The translations under genes were made by a program, and so were the position numbers. This document shows positions 12,118 to 19,879 of a DNA stretch of 35,673 nucleotides, in pieces. The notes below the pieces were generated by a model. The model was given only the letters and a program-made list of their open reading frames with translations. It ran no database searches and was not told the DNA's origin. This stretch comes from Tannerella sp. (GTDB taxonomy: Bacteria > Bacteroidota > Bacteroidia > Bacteroidales > Tannerellaceae), in NCBI GenBank assembly GCA_031257565.1, contig JAIROL010000269.1, forward strand, positions 1-35,673, read 5' to 3'. Within the stretch, counting starts at the first letter, position 1. Every line of letters begins with the position of its first letter.

Positions 12118-12621
12118 ATGAAAGTAGTAGTAATTTTAAGCAAAGCATTTCCGCCGAAGCATCCGAAAGCGGGATGGGAGACGGATTTTTCATTGCGGGT
12201 AAAATGCGGCCAGGCTTTAAGCGATGGCGCAAGAGATTGTGGTTTCCCGTATTGCGGGCTGTGTAGATTGTACAATGAGCGCGGGAAAATTCACACTTGC
12301 AGGATTGATTATGATTATTGGAAAAAAAGGATCAACCGACTGAAAGAGGTCGGAGGCGTGTTGAGTGTTCGGCAGTGGAGCGGAGTTCCGTTCCGCTCAA
12401 GGCAAGAGACGATTGTGGATATACCTGCCGAATACGTAGGCATTCAGAGAGCGGTATTTACCGAGGAAATGGAAGGCGCACATATTGCTGATGATATTGT
12501 CTTCGTAGAAGAACTTGCCGACAATGACGGACTGTCGTCGGAAGACTTTTTGGCGTGGTTTAAAGATCACGATCCGTCAAGACCCTTGGCGGTTATTCAT
12601 TTTACGAAGTTCCGGTATTGA
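12118..12621 (+). CDS. ASCH-like hypothetical phage protein
   Basis: 167 aa from ATG 12118 (MKVVVILSKAFPPKHPKAG). The track start at 12076 adds 14 residues and overlaps the radical SAM gene; I prefer 12118 because relatives I know start close to ILSK. HTCRIDYDYWKKRI...GGVLSVRQWSGVPFRSRQE fits the ASCH/PUA-like core (conserved Lys/His-Thr-x-R, then a strand with the R-x-W-S-G pattern) that binds RNA or modified nucleotides. The ending DGLSSEDFLAWF...AVIHFTKFRY is typical of the Bacteroidales phage version. A Cys-rich insert CGFPYCGLC at about 44-52 may bind metal. Confidence 0.6.
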   Translation: MKVVVILSKAFPPKHPKAGWETDFSLRVKCGQALSDGARDCGFPYCGLCRLYNERGKIHTCRIDYDYWKKRINRLKEVGGVLSVRQWSGVPFRSRQETIVDIPAEYVGIQRAVFTEEMEGAHIADDIVFVEELADNDGLSSEDFLAWFKDHDPSRPLAVIHFTKFRY

Positions 12622-12642
12622 TAAAACTAAAAAAATTAAATT

Positions 12643-12843
12643 ATGATGAAAGATGCTATAATTGTAAGTATAAAGAAATTGACGGCGGCGCGCATAAACA
12701 GAGAGCCTAATCGTCCGAACGAGCTGGACGTATGTAACGAAATACATAGCCTGTTTAGAAAGGAGCTTGAATCCCTGATAAACGAGGGACATGTAAAGGT
12801 CGTTGGCAAGGACTTTCGCAGCAAAAGGATATTGAGTATATGA
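12643..12843 (+). CDS. Small hypothetical protein
   Basis: 66 aa starting MMKDAIIVSIKKLTAARI. Basic; predicted helix-helix-helix-strand with LESLINEGHVKVVGKDFRSKRILSI at the end resembling a winged-helix wing, so possibly DNA-binding. Lies 40 nt before the operator-like site and HTH gene that lead into the replication module. Not recognised. Confidence 0.5.
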   Translation: MMKDAIIVSIKKLTAARINREPNRPNELDVCNEIHSLFRKELESLINEGHVKVVGKDFRSKRILSI

Positions 12844-12861
12844 CGATGTTTTCAGTTGTCA

Positions 12862-12876
12862 AAATCGGTAACCGGA
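12862..12876. promoter_or_regulatory. Third copy of the AAATCGGTAACCGGA motif
   Basis: Exact copy of the 15-mer found at 1092 and 1177, here 7 bp before the ATG of the HTH gene at 12884. The left half of the palindrome is not preserved here. Confidence 0.5.
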
Positions 12877-12883
12877 ATAATAC

Positions 12884-13150
12884 ATGAAAGAGATATCGGA
12901 AAACGAATGGGATGAACTGAAAAGCATGGTAATAGATATCCGTGATAAGGTATCCGTATTGGTTAGCGAGAAACAAAAGGAGTTTTTGACCCCAAGAGAG
13001 GTATGCAGGGATTTGCATATATGCAGGAGTACGTACCGGCGGCATGTTGAAGCCGGACGGCTCCGCCAGGTTCGTATTGGAGAAAAAGGCAGCCGCGTGT
13101 ACGTAAGGCGGTCGGACATAGAAAATTTAAAAAAAGACGGTAAAATATGA
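12884..13150 (+). CDS. Helix-turn-helix (excisionase-family) DNA-binding protein
   Basis: 88 aa. The first 33 residues are a charged helix; FLTPREVCRDLHICRSTYRRHVEAGRL with the wing GSRVYVRRSDIENL is an HTH_17/Xis-type winged helix. Bacteroidales mobile elements often carry such a gene directly before a replication initiator; it overlaps the next gene by 4 nt. The operator-like 15-mer sits just before its ATG, allowing autoregulation or control by the product of another HTH gene. It may be an excisionase or a replication accessory protein. Confidence 0.8.
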   Translation: MKEISENEWDELKSMVIDIRDKVSVLVSEKQKEFLTPREVCRDLHICRSTYRRHVEAGRLRQVRIGEKGSRVYVRRSDIENLKKDGKI

Positions 13151-14118
13151 TAGACTTCATCACGCTGTTGAAACCGCTGACGGAATCGGAGATTATCTTT
13201 GTAGTCAAAAAAAACGGTTTAAAGACAAATTCGAGGAATGGCGTTGTTTTTTATGATAACGAGGAAGAAAAGAATTTGAAGCAGCACAATGGCGTTTTTA
13301 TCCGCATAGAGACGACATGCAGGCTAAAGATTGAATGCAGCTTGCACAAATATTGGAATGAGACGTCCGGGAAAGAAAGGAATAATTATAACCGGTTTTC
13401 GATGCCGGACGCAAAAAAGGCGTTTGATCGCCTGTTGAGGGATAAGGGGATTGATTTTAAAGACCTGAACATATACAACTACGAAATAGGCCTTAATCTG
13501 AACGTATCCAAAGACTGCCGGGCGTACATGGACAAGATGACGGGTATCGGCGCGTCCGGCAGCGAAAAGCCTCTGTTTGTAAACCCAAGATATAAGGACA
13601 GGCGCGTAAAGACGACTGTCTTTCACGAGAGGGCGCGTAAATACTTCAAAGTTTATGATAAGGTATATGAATCAAAGGAAAAAAAAAGAAAAGTGATACC
13701 TGACGGGAATATATTAAGGATTGAGACCGTAAACCGCCGGCTGGACAATTTTGGAGCGTTTGATTTTTTTTCAAGAGACAATCTGGCAAAGCTGTTTGAT
13801 CAGTTTTTTAGAGACTGGCGCACATTGCAGTTCGAGCGCGACCTGATAACCCCCAAGGGCACGGGACGCGCTCGCCAAAAGCTATGCGAGGAGATAATAA
13901 GAGACGGAAAAGAAAAGGTATTAACCCGCGCAAGAGAGCGCCACAAAAACGGCTCTTTGAAAGATTGGGAATACAGGAATATTCGCGAGTTTATTGCAAA
14001 CGAATGGGACGCTCTTAAAGGTCGGATTACATTCGTTCGGAGCGACGAGGAGGCGGAGTTTAGAAAGTTATTAAATGTTAATTATACCCTTTTAAAGCAT
14101 GATGAAATCATTAAATAA
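13147..14118 (+). CDS. Probable replication initiation protein
   Basis: 323 aa. Motifs include IYNYEIGLNLNV near 115, FHERARKYFKVYDKVYE near 158-174 and GNILRIETVNRRLDNFG near 187-203. The pair (Y/F)xxYDK...E and ILRIE is the pattern of the CRI/X and Rep families of phage and plasmid initiators, where a Tyr nicks the origin and acidic residues bind metal. Placement after a HTH gene and before a repeat-rich AT region (14119-14310) that could be the origin supports this. It overlaps the HTH gene. Mechanism (rolling circle or theta) is not decidable here. Confidence 0.6.
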   Translation: MIDFITLLKPLTESEIIFVVKKNGLKTNSRNGVVFYDNEEEKNLKQHNGVFIRIETTCRLKIECSLHKYWNETSGKERNNYNRFSMPDAKKAFDRLLRDKGIDFKDLNIYNYEIGLNLNVSKDCRAYMDKMTGIGASGSEKPLFVNPRYKDRRVKTTVFHERARKYFKVYDKVYESKEKKRKVIPDGNILRIETVNRRLDNFGAFDFFSRDNLAKLFDQFFRDWRTLQFERDLITPKGTGRARQKLCEEIIRDGKEKVLTRARERHKNGSLKDWEYRNIREFIANEWDALKGRITFVRSDEEAEFRKLLNVNYTLLKHDEIIK

Positions 14119-14310
14119 CAAAAACGCGCTAAAACGCGCTAAAACAGCATTTTAGCAAAAAAGCAGAGACACAAATGAATACAAATGAACACGAAAATCG
14201 TTCCGAAAGTCACTATATATACCCGTAACTATATGTGGTAACTTGTTATATATTCCCCGCAAGGCGGAATCCGGCAGGATTCCCAAGGGGGAAATCAAAA
14301 AAAACAGAAG
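14119..14310 (+). other. Repeat-rich intergenic stretch, possible replication origin
   Basis: Holds two 10-bp tandem units AAAACGCGCT (14121-14140) with a diverged third, the inverted repeat GCTAAAA/TTTTAGC (14138-14156), the similar words ATGAATACAA and ATGAACACGA, an AT-rich core with TATATATA and TTATATATT, and the large hairpin at 14253-14293. Such layout directly after an initiator gene is typical of origins. A structured leader for the 14311 gene is the alternative. Confidence 0.4.
14253..14293 (+). promoter_or_regulatory. Nested hairpin before the DUF4406 gene
   Basis: Outer arms TTCCCC/GGGGAA enclose the perfect inner stem GGAATCC-GGCA-GGATTCC. It ends 17 nt before ATG 14311. It could be a cruciform-forming nick site for the initiator or an RNA leader element; the GGGG also resembles a ribosome-site-blocking arm. 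Confidence 0.55.
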
Positions 14311-14598
14311 ATGAAAAAGTTGTACATAAGTATCCCCATATCGGGGAGAGATATTGAAAGGGTAAAAAAGGAGGCGGATGCGTGGAAAAGCGTATTTGCC
14401 AACGACTATGAAGTAATAACTCCTCTCGAAATAAACCCCGAACAGGACGGCAGGCGTTATTCTCAACTCATGGGTAAGGATATTGAGGTTCTTTTGGATT
14501 GTGATGCGATATTCATGTGTCCGGGATGGGTGAAGTCAAAGGGATGCAATGCGGAATATCAGATAGCGAGAATATATGATATAGAAGTTATAGAATAA
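14311..14598 (+). CDS. DUF4406 family (nucleoside 2-deoxyribosyltransferase-like) protein
   Basis: 95 aa. MKKLYISIPISGRDIE at the start (Y-(I/V)-(S/A)-(x)-P-(I/M)-(S/T)-G), then ITPLEINPEQ, then DCDAIFMCPGWVKSKGCNAEYQIA at about 62-85 (D-(A/G)-(I/V)-x-(M/L)-x-x-G-W-x-x-S-x-G-(A/C)-x-x-E). This is the common phage DUF4406 fold, related to nucleoside 2-deoxyribosyltransferases, which act on nucleotide glycosidic bonds. Whether phage versions are enzymes is unproven. Lies before the exonuclease and resolvase genes in the DNA metabolism block. Confidence 0.85.
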   Translation: MKKLYISIPISGRDIERVKKEADAWKSVFANDYEVITPLEINPEQDGRRYSQLMGKDIEVLLDCDAIFMCPGWVKSKGCNAEYQIARIYDIEVIE

Positions 14599-14612
14599 AA
14601 AAAAGAAAGATT

Positions 14613-15188
14613 ATGAAACAAATGTTTTTTGATTTGGAAACAACCGGATTTGATCCGGAGAAAAACTGTATTCACCAGTTAAGCGGAATAATTGTGATTG
14701 ACGGCAAGAATGAGTGTCGGTTTAATTTTTACGTCCGGCCGTTTCCCGGAGCCGTAATTGATCCGGGGGCTCTGGCGGTTTCCGGCGTGACGGCTGAACA
14801 GATAATGTCTTATCCTCCGCCGGAAGAGGCATGCATGGAACTTGTAGAGATGTTGGACTGGTATGCTGATAAGGATAATGATAAAGACAGGTTTTTTCTG
14901 GTCGGTTACAACAACGTATCTTTTGACGATCGTTTTTTTAGGGAGTTTTTCCGGCAGAATGGCGGTTGGGATTTTAAGAGCCGGTTCTGGCATAACTCGA
15001 TAGACGTAATGGTTCTCGCTTCGGATTATCTTGCGGAACGCCGCACGGAGATGGATAATTTCAAACTGCCTACGGTTGCGAGGTTTTTGGGTATAGACGT
15101 GGATGATGCTTCGTTACACAATTCCGTGTACGATATTTTTTTGACCAAGGCTATATATGACATTGTAAAAAGCAGGCAAAATGAGTAA
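14613..15188 (+). CDS. DnaQ-like 3'-5' exonuclease
   Basis: 191 aa. Exo I DLETTGFDP (7-15) with Asp7 and Glu9; Exo II GYNNVSFDDRFF (98-109); Exo III LHNSVYDIFLTKAIY (168-182) with His169 and Asp174, the DEDDh arrangement. Such enzymes remove nucleotides from 3' ends using two metal ions; phage versions proofread or process DNA ends. There is no polymerase domain and no phage polymerase in the window, so it probably works with host polymerase or in recombination. It overlaps the resolvase gene by 8 nt. Confidence 0.85.
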   Translation: MKQMFFDLETTGFDPEKNCIHQLSGIIVIDGKNECRFNFYVRPFPGAVIDPGALAVSGVTAEQIMSYPPPEEACMELVEMLDWYADKDNDKDRFFLVGYNNVSFDDRFFREFFRQNGGWDFKSRFWHNSIDVMVLASDYLAERRTEMDNFKLPTVARFLGIDVDDASLHNSVYDIFLTKAIYDIVKSRQNE

Positions 15189-15729
15189 ATACGATGTAGT
15201 AATAGCTATTGATCCGGATGTAGATAAATCCGGCGTAGCCTTTCTGGAGGTAGCTACAAAAACATTGGAGGTCTCCGCGCTTACATTCGCAAATCTGCTC
15301 GACTACCTGCAGTTTGTCAAACGGGAAAGCGTTACGGCCTCCTCGCAGCGCTTTGTCGTTGTCGTAGAGGCCGGATGGCTCAACAGTGCGCACTGGCACG
15401 TCCGCGACGGCGACAGCCGCCGTATTGCCGCTGCAAAGGGTAATTCTGCTGGCCGCAACCACGAAGTAGGTCGCAAAATATTAGAGCTGTGCCGGCATTA
15501 CGGCCTTGATACGGTCGAACAGCGTCCGCTCAAAAAGATGTGGAACGGCAGGGACGGCAAGATTACGCACGAAGAACTGGCCTCTTTCACCGGCCTTATG
15601 GGAGCGACAAATCAGGAACAGCGCGACGCCGCTTTGCTGGCATGGGTATATGCAGGCTTACCTGTCAGGATTGCAAAAGAGAAAATGATAAGAAAAACGG
15701 CCGTTTCTCGTAAAATTCACAAATATTGA
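15181..15729 (+). CDS. RuvC-like Holliday junction resolvase
   Basis: 182 aa. VVIAIDPDVDKSGVAFLEV (7-24) is the first RNase H-fold strand with a catalytic Asp; VVVVEAGW near 59-66 carries the second acidic residue (E), and REQRDAALLAW-type QRDAALLAWVYAG near 146-158 supplies the last acidic pair region. GRNHEVGRKILELCRHYGL is the helix typical of RuvC-like phage resolvases. It would cut branched DNA during replication or before packaging. It ends just before the late promoter. Confidence 0.75.
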   Translation: MSKYDVVIAIDPDVDKSGVAFLEVATKTLEVSALTFANLLDYLQFVKRESVTASSQRFVVVVEAGWLNSAHWHVRDGDSRRIAAAKGNSAGRNHEVGRKILELCRHYGLDTVEQRPLKKMWNGRDGKITHEELASFTGLMGATNQEQRDAALLAWVYAGLPVRIAKEKMIRKTAVSRKIHKY

Positions 15730-15756
15730 AAAAACGTGCAATATTTTTTATATTTG
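15726..15756 (+). promoter_or_regulatory. Late (packaging and morphogenesis) promoter
   Basis: TTG (15726-15728), 20 nt, TATATTTG (15749-15756) fits the Bacteroidetes consensus. It lies 69 nt before the TerS ATG, and its TATATTTGCGATCTG resembles the box at 1273 (TATATTTGCGATCTA), so the two may be co-regulated. Confidence 0.7.
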
Positions 15757-15824
15757 CGATCTGAAAAAAGGGTTGTCAGGGCGTATTTTTTATAAAAAAA
15801 AGTAACAAAAAGGGGGGTTTTATT

Positions 15825-16376
15825 ATGGCAAAAAAGGCAAAAAAGGCCGAAAAAGGCGCAAAAACAGTCGAAAAAGGCCTCAAATTGACGGCAAAAGAAG
15901 AAATTTTTTGTTATCAGTACGTACTACATTTGAACGCCACAAAAGCATGTATATTAGCCGGTTACAGCGAGAGTTCGGCGCGTGTGGCCGGTAGTCGGAT
16001 GCTAACAAAAGCTAACATTCAGCGGAAAATAAACAGTCTTAGAAGCAATCTCTCCGACACGGCAGAGATATCCGCGTTACGTATTTTAAAGGAGCATGAA
16101 AAGATAGCGTTTTCCGACGCCGGGCAGTTGCGTGACGGCTGGATGTCGATGAAAGACTTTAACAGCCTTACGCCGGAGCAGAAGTCGGTTATTCAGGAGA
16201 TATCGACGCGCGAGACAAAGTTCGGCGAGGAGGTAAAAATAAAAGTATTTGACAAGCAGCGAAGTCTGGAGGCTATAAGTACTATGCTCGGATTCTCCGA
16301 GCCGGAGAAAAAAGACATATCGATAACGACTCCGACTGTTATAAAAATCATTAAGGATAATGGCAGGAAGCGTTAA
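15825..16376 (+). CDS. terS: Terminase small subunit
   Basis: 183 aa. After a Lys/Ala-rich leader come LTAKEEIFCYQYVLHLNATKACILAGYSESSARVAG (about 24-59), the DNA-binding helix-turn-helix of the Terminase_2 family (consensus LTxKQxxFxxxYxxxxNAtxAaxrAGYs). It binds the phage packaging site and hands DNA to the large subunit. A middle coiled segment and the C-terminal PTVIKIIKDN would make oligomer and TerL contacts. Its stop overlaps the TerL start by 17 nt. Confidence 0.9.
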   Translation: MAKKAKKAEKGAKTVEKGLKLTAKEEIFCYQYVLHLNATKACILAGYSESSARVAGSRMLTKANIQRKINSLRSNLSDTAEISALRILKEHEKIAFSDAGQLRDGWMSMKDFNSLTPEQKSVIQEISTRETKFGEEVKIKVFDKQRSLEAISTMLGFSEPEKKDISITTPTVIKIIKDNGRKR

Positions 16377-17718
16377 TGTATATTTTTTTGAGAAGCAAAT
16401 GCAGGCATACGAATATTTGAGTGAAAAAGATACGAAAATAAATGAAGTGCTGTATGGCGGCGGAGCTCGTGGCGGCAAGAGTTATCTGGGCTGTTGCTGG
16501 CAGCTGATCCGGCGTATGGCATTTGCCGGCAGCGTTGGATTTGTCGGGCGCGAGGAGTTGACGAAGCTAAAAGATACGACGCTCTTAACCTTTTTCGAGG
16601 CGACGCGAAACATGGGAGTTAGAGAGCTGTTTAAATTCAACAATCAAACGTTGACGGCCACCTTTGCAAACGGGAGCATCATTTTTTTTCGCGAATTAAA
16701 GTTCATCCCGTCCGATCCCGAATTTGACCGCCTGGGATCGTACGGAATAACCGATCTGTTTATAGATGAAGCGCAGCAGGTAAATGCAAAGGCCATAAGC
16801 GTTCTTAAAGGCCGCTTTTCCGTCCTAAGAGGAGTAAATCCGGACGGTTCGGAGTGGTATACGATACCAAAGTCATTGTATACTTGTAATCCGAAGCGGA
16901 ACTGGATTTATTCCGAGTTTGTAGCTCCGTCCGGAAACGGTACGCTCCGTAAGGACAGGAAATTCATAAAATCGTTACCGATTGACAATCCTTATGTAGA
17001 CAAGGCCTACATAGATAACCTGTTGAAAGCGGATAAGATAACGGTACAGCGACTTTATTACGGCAACTTTGAGTACGACGACGATCCGGCGGCGTTATGC
17101 GATCAGGACGCGGTCATGGACATGTTCCATAACGAGCATGTTGCAAGGGGGAATAACCGTATAAGCGCAGACCTCGCAATGAAAGGCCGCGACCGTTTCG
17201 TTGCCGGGAAATGGCAGGGGCTTGTCGTAACGATCATGATAGACAAGGAATATTCGTCCGGCCTGGAGATTGAAAAGGCCTTGAAAAACATGATGATTAA
17301 GGAAAAAGTTCCCCGTAGTCGCACTGTAGTGGATAGCGACGGAATGGGTGCGTACCTTGAGAGCTACCTGACCGGCATAAAGGAATTTCACGGCGGCGCA
17401 AAAGCGTCGGACGACGAATACTTTAACTTAAAGTCGGAATGTGGCTTTAAGCTGGCGGAGGTCATTAACAAGAGACTGATAAGGATAATATGCAGCAACG
17501 AGCAGCGGGATCGCATCATCGAGGAAGTAGGCGTATTGAAGCGTTACGATATAGATAACGACACGTCGAGGAAGCGTATAATTCCGAAAGAGGAGATGAA
17601 GCAGTTATTGCAACGCTCGCCGGACTATCTGGACATGTTGATAATGGGCATGTTTTTCGAGATAAACAGGGGTTTGATTACCAATATAAAAACATACAGG
17701 GAAGATGAACGAGAATGA
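16360..17718 (+). CDS. terL: Terminase large subunit
   Basis: 452 aa. Walker A GGGARGGKS (33-41) and Walker B TDLFIDEAQ (131-139) define the packaging ATPase; SADLAMKGRDRF near 270, VVDSDGMG near 323 and SPDYLDMLIM near 428 give the acidic residues of the RNase H-like headful or site-specific nuclease. It pumps DNA into the prohead and cuts the concatemer. Length is normal for the Terminase_6/PBSX type. Followed by a small gene overlapping by 14 nt. Confidence 0.93.
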   Translation: MAGSVNVYFFEKQMQAYEYLSEKDTKINEVLYGGGARGGKSYLGCCWQLIRRMAFAGSVGFVGREELTKLKDTTLLTFFEATRNMGVRELFKFNNQTLTATFANGSIIFFRELKFIPSDPEFDRLGSYGITDLFIDEAQQVNAKAISVLKGRFSVLRGVNPDGSEWYTIPKSLYTCNPKRNWIYSEFVAPSGNGTLRKDRKFIKSLPIDNPYVDKAYIDNLLKADKITVQRLYYGNFEYDDDPAALCDQDAVMDMFHNEHVARGNNRISADLAMKGRDRFVAGKWQGLVVTIMIDKEYSSGLEIEKALKNMMIKEKVPRSRTVVDSDGMGAYLESYLTGIKEFHGGAKASDDEYFNLKSECGFKLAEVINKRLIRIICSNEQRDRIIEEVGVLKRYDIDNDTSRKRIIPKEEMKQLLQRSPDYLDMLIMGMFFEINRGLITNIKTYREDERE

Positions 17719-18163
17719 GAAAATGATATTCGCCAAAGCTACGGCGGCAAAATTTTGCGCGATTGCCGTATACGTGAAAAATAACAGGCTAATGGTCTGC
17801 GATGTTATCGAAGCGGACAATATTGCCTCTTTCATAAAAGAATTGGTTTGTTTTTCGAGGTCCCACAGGCCGTATCTTGTCAAGTATGAGTGTTCCGTAT
17901 ACCTTAACGAGTGCAGATATTTACGCGCCTGTCTGATTGACGATAACATACCGGTAAGCGGTTACAATTCCGTCGGTAAATACATGGACAGGATCGTATC
18001 GCAGGCGGACTGGATAGACAAAAACGTACTGATCAACGAAAAGTTTGAAGATTTTGCCGATCAGGTATCGTCATTCGGCGTGCACGACGAGGACAGGGAC
18101 AATATAGCAATCGACGTACTGTCTGACGCTGCAATTTATTTACGAAGACGCTGTTTTGAATGA
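17705..18163 (+). CDS. Hypothetical protein between TerL and portal
   Basis: 152 aa. AIAVYVKNNRLMVCDVIEAD near 18-37 looks like two beta strands, and DRDNIAIDVLSDAAIYLRRR at the C-terminus resembles the last acidic helix of RNase H-like terminase nucleases (D-x-x-(I/A)-D-(A/V)-L-S). It may therefore be a degenerate or accessory RNase H-fold protein acting with TerL; this is a weak inference. It overlaps TerL by 14 nt and the next gene by 4 nt. Confidence 0.55.
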   Translation: MNENEKMIFAKATAAKFCAIAVYVKNNRLMVCDVIEADNIASFIKELVCFSRSHRPYLVKYECSVYLNECRYLRACLIDDNIPVSGYNSVGKYMDRIVSQADWIDKNVLINEKFEDFADQVSSFGVHDEDRDNIAIDVLSDAAIYLRRRCFE

Positions 18164-18447
18164 ACATGGACGACCTTATAAAGAGAGTCGGCGTTTATGC
18201 CGGCGTTCCCGTGTCGGACATGAAGACGAGGCGCGGAGGCAGGAAGACGAGCCGCGCCCGTCAGGCGTTCATGTATCTTTCAAGGCACGTACTTGGGGAA
18301 ACGGATTCGGATATAGCTTTGTTTCTTGGCTGTTCGCAGCAGAATATCTCATATCAGATAACAGGCGTGGAACACGATATGAGGATTTATTACAGCGTAA
18401 GAAATATGATTGACGATATAAGATCGGAACTTGAAAAAAAGGCGTGA
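18160..18447 (+). CDS. DnaA domain IV-like DNA-binding protein
   Basis: 95 aa. VSDMKTRRGGRKTSRARQAFMYLSRHVLGETDSDIALFLGCSQQNISYQI matches the DnaA C-terminal domain plan: (V/I)xDLxSKxR...xxARQxxMYLxR...(S/T)xxxIxxxFGxxxxTVxxA. Here HSTV is replaced by QQNISYQI, so DnaA-box specificity would differ. There is no AAA+ domain. Such stand-alone proteins bind DNA; in this place between terminase and portal it could mark a packaging or late-regulation site. The alternative frame at 18156-18413 is a shadow. Confidence 0.65.
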   Translation: MNMDDLIKRVGVYAGVPVSDMKTRRGGRKTSRARQAFMYLSRHVLGETDSDIALFLGCSQQNISYQITGVEHDMRIYYSVRNMIDDIRSELEKKA

Positions 18448-18488
18448 ACTTGTAATAAACTTGTAATAAACTTGTAATAAACTTGTAT
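18447..18488 (+). repeat. AACTTGTAATA tandem repeat (11 bp, about 3.7 units)
   Basis: Three perfect 11-bp units at 18447, 18458 and 18469 and a diverged fourth at 18480, starting at the stop codon of the DnaA-like gene and ending about 25 bp before the -7 box at 18515. Confidence 0.85.
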
Positions 18489-18514
18489 AGAGAACAATTT
18501 GCAAAAAAACGATA

Positions 18515-18522
18515 TATATTTG
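18515..18522 (+). promoter_or_regulatory. -7 box upstream of the portal gene
   Basis: TATATTTG 20 nt before ATG 18542, followed by GCGCGC. No TTG at the proper -33 distance; the 11-bp repeats lie where an activator could bind. Confidence 0.45.
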
Positions 18523-18541
18523 CGCGCAAGAAAAAAAACAG

Positions 18542-19879
18542 ATGAAATACCTGGACGCAATATTATCTCTATTCAGTCGCCAGCGCCCCCTGTCCGGCAG
18601 CGGCGGCGCAGACTTCATGGCATACGCGGGCGACCTCGGCGCTCCGGCCTTTTGCGTCGACTTAAAATCGTTTTACGGGCTTCGTGAAGCCTACGACAAG
18701 TGTTCGCCGGTATCCTCGATAATCAACAAACTGTCTACGGCGATGACAAACGGCAAGTGGTGGATTGTAGATGAAAACGATAGCGACGCAAGCAAACAAA
18801 ACAAGGCGACGTTGAATCTGTTTACAAGCCCCAATCCTTTACAGACATGGACTGAGTTAATTTTTCAGGCGGAGGCATATCGATACGTATTCGGCGAGGT
18901 ATTTTTTTATTTTTCGTTTCCGGTCGGATTCAGCCCGTCGGAATCGACCTGTATATGGGTTATAAGCCCGGGATACGTCGAGATTGAGGAGACGGGAAAA
19001 CTGTATAATCAGACAAATATCGAGAACATAATAAAAGGATACGCTCTCGACATGGGTAACGAGAGAATAAGAATAAGTCCGGATGAGATGCTGCACATCA
19101 AAGATTCGTTTGCAAACCTGGATTTCAATCCTCGCGATTTAAGGGGCAAATCTCGCATCACCACGCTTGAATACGAAGTAAGGAACATCATTCAGGCACA
19201 AGAAGCGATTTATTCGCTTAATAAAGACCGCGGGGCGCAGGGCATCATAACAAACAAATCTAAAGACGCATCCGGCAACATCCCGTTAACGCCTGCAGAA
19301 AAAGAGAAGATTCAATATGAATTGAAATACGGGTTATCCGAAAGGCAGAAAAAGGTGATCCTGGCGGACGTCGACCTCGGCTGGCAGCAGATGTCGTTTA
19401 ACGTAAAAGACTTGATGCTGTTCGAGGGAATAAAGGCAAACATTGAAAACGTAGCGGACGCATTTAATTATCCGTTTGAGCTTTTGGCAAATCAAAAAGG
19501 CACGACGTTTGACAACAAGTCTGAATCGGAAAAGATAATGTATCAGGACGCAATTATTCCTTTTTCAAAAATCTATGCGGAAAAATTCACAAACCATCTT
19601 GACCTGAAAGGATCGAAAATAGTTATAGATTTTTCCGAGGTAGAGTGCCTGAGGGAGGCCGAAAAAGAAAAGGCCGAGGCGTTAAAACTTCATAACGAGG
19701 CTAACGAGATATCGTTCAGGAACAAAATTGTAACCCGTGAAGAATGGAGGGAGATTATTGGTATGGATCAAAAAATAAAAGGAAATTCATTTTATGAAAA
19801 CGGAAATGAAAACGGAAATGAATCCGGGAACGAAGACGGAAATGAATCCGGGAACGAAGACGGACAGAAAGAAGATTGA
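18542..19879 (+). CDS. Portal protein (HK97-type)
   Basis: 445 aa. AYDKCSPVSSIINKLSTAMTNGKW near 50-75, LLANPNP-like LFTSPNPLQTW near 100 and GYALDMGNERIRISPDEMLHIKD near 170-190, then GKSRI and the helix region with NKDRGAQGIIT, follow the Phage_portal order. The dodecameric portal ring forms the DNA entry and tail-attachment vertex. The C-terminus (ENGNENGNESGNEDGNESGNED) is a tandem repeat of an acidic, flexible tail that could line the prohead interior. Followed by the protease and capsid, the classic HK97 order. Confidence 0.9.
   Translation: MKYLDAILSLFSRQRPLSGSGGADFMAYAGDLGAPAFCVDLKSFYGLREAYDKCSPVSSIINKLSTAMTNGKWWIVDENDSDASKQNKATLNLFTSPNPLQTWTELIFQAEAYRYVFGEVFFYFSFPVGFSPSESTCIWVISPGYVEIEETGKLYNQTNIENIIKGYALDMGNERIRISPDEMLHIKDSFANLDFNPRDLRGKSRITTLEYEVRNIIQAQEAIYSLNKDRGAQGIITNKSKDASGNIPLTPAEKEKIQYELKYGLSERQKKVILADVDLGWQQMSFNVKDLMLFEGIKANIENVADAFNYPFELLANQKGTTFDNKSESEKIMYQDAIIPFSKIYAEKFTNHLDLKGSKIVIDFSEVECLREAEKEKAEALKLHNEANEISFRNKIVTREEWREIIGMDQKIKGNSFYENGNENGNESGNEDGNESGNEDGQKED

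Noticed and set aside
18156-18413. 85-codon ORF overlapping the DnaA-like gene
   Set aside because: Arg/Ser-rich frame shadow; the 18160 frame has recognisable domain structure.
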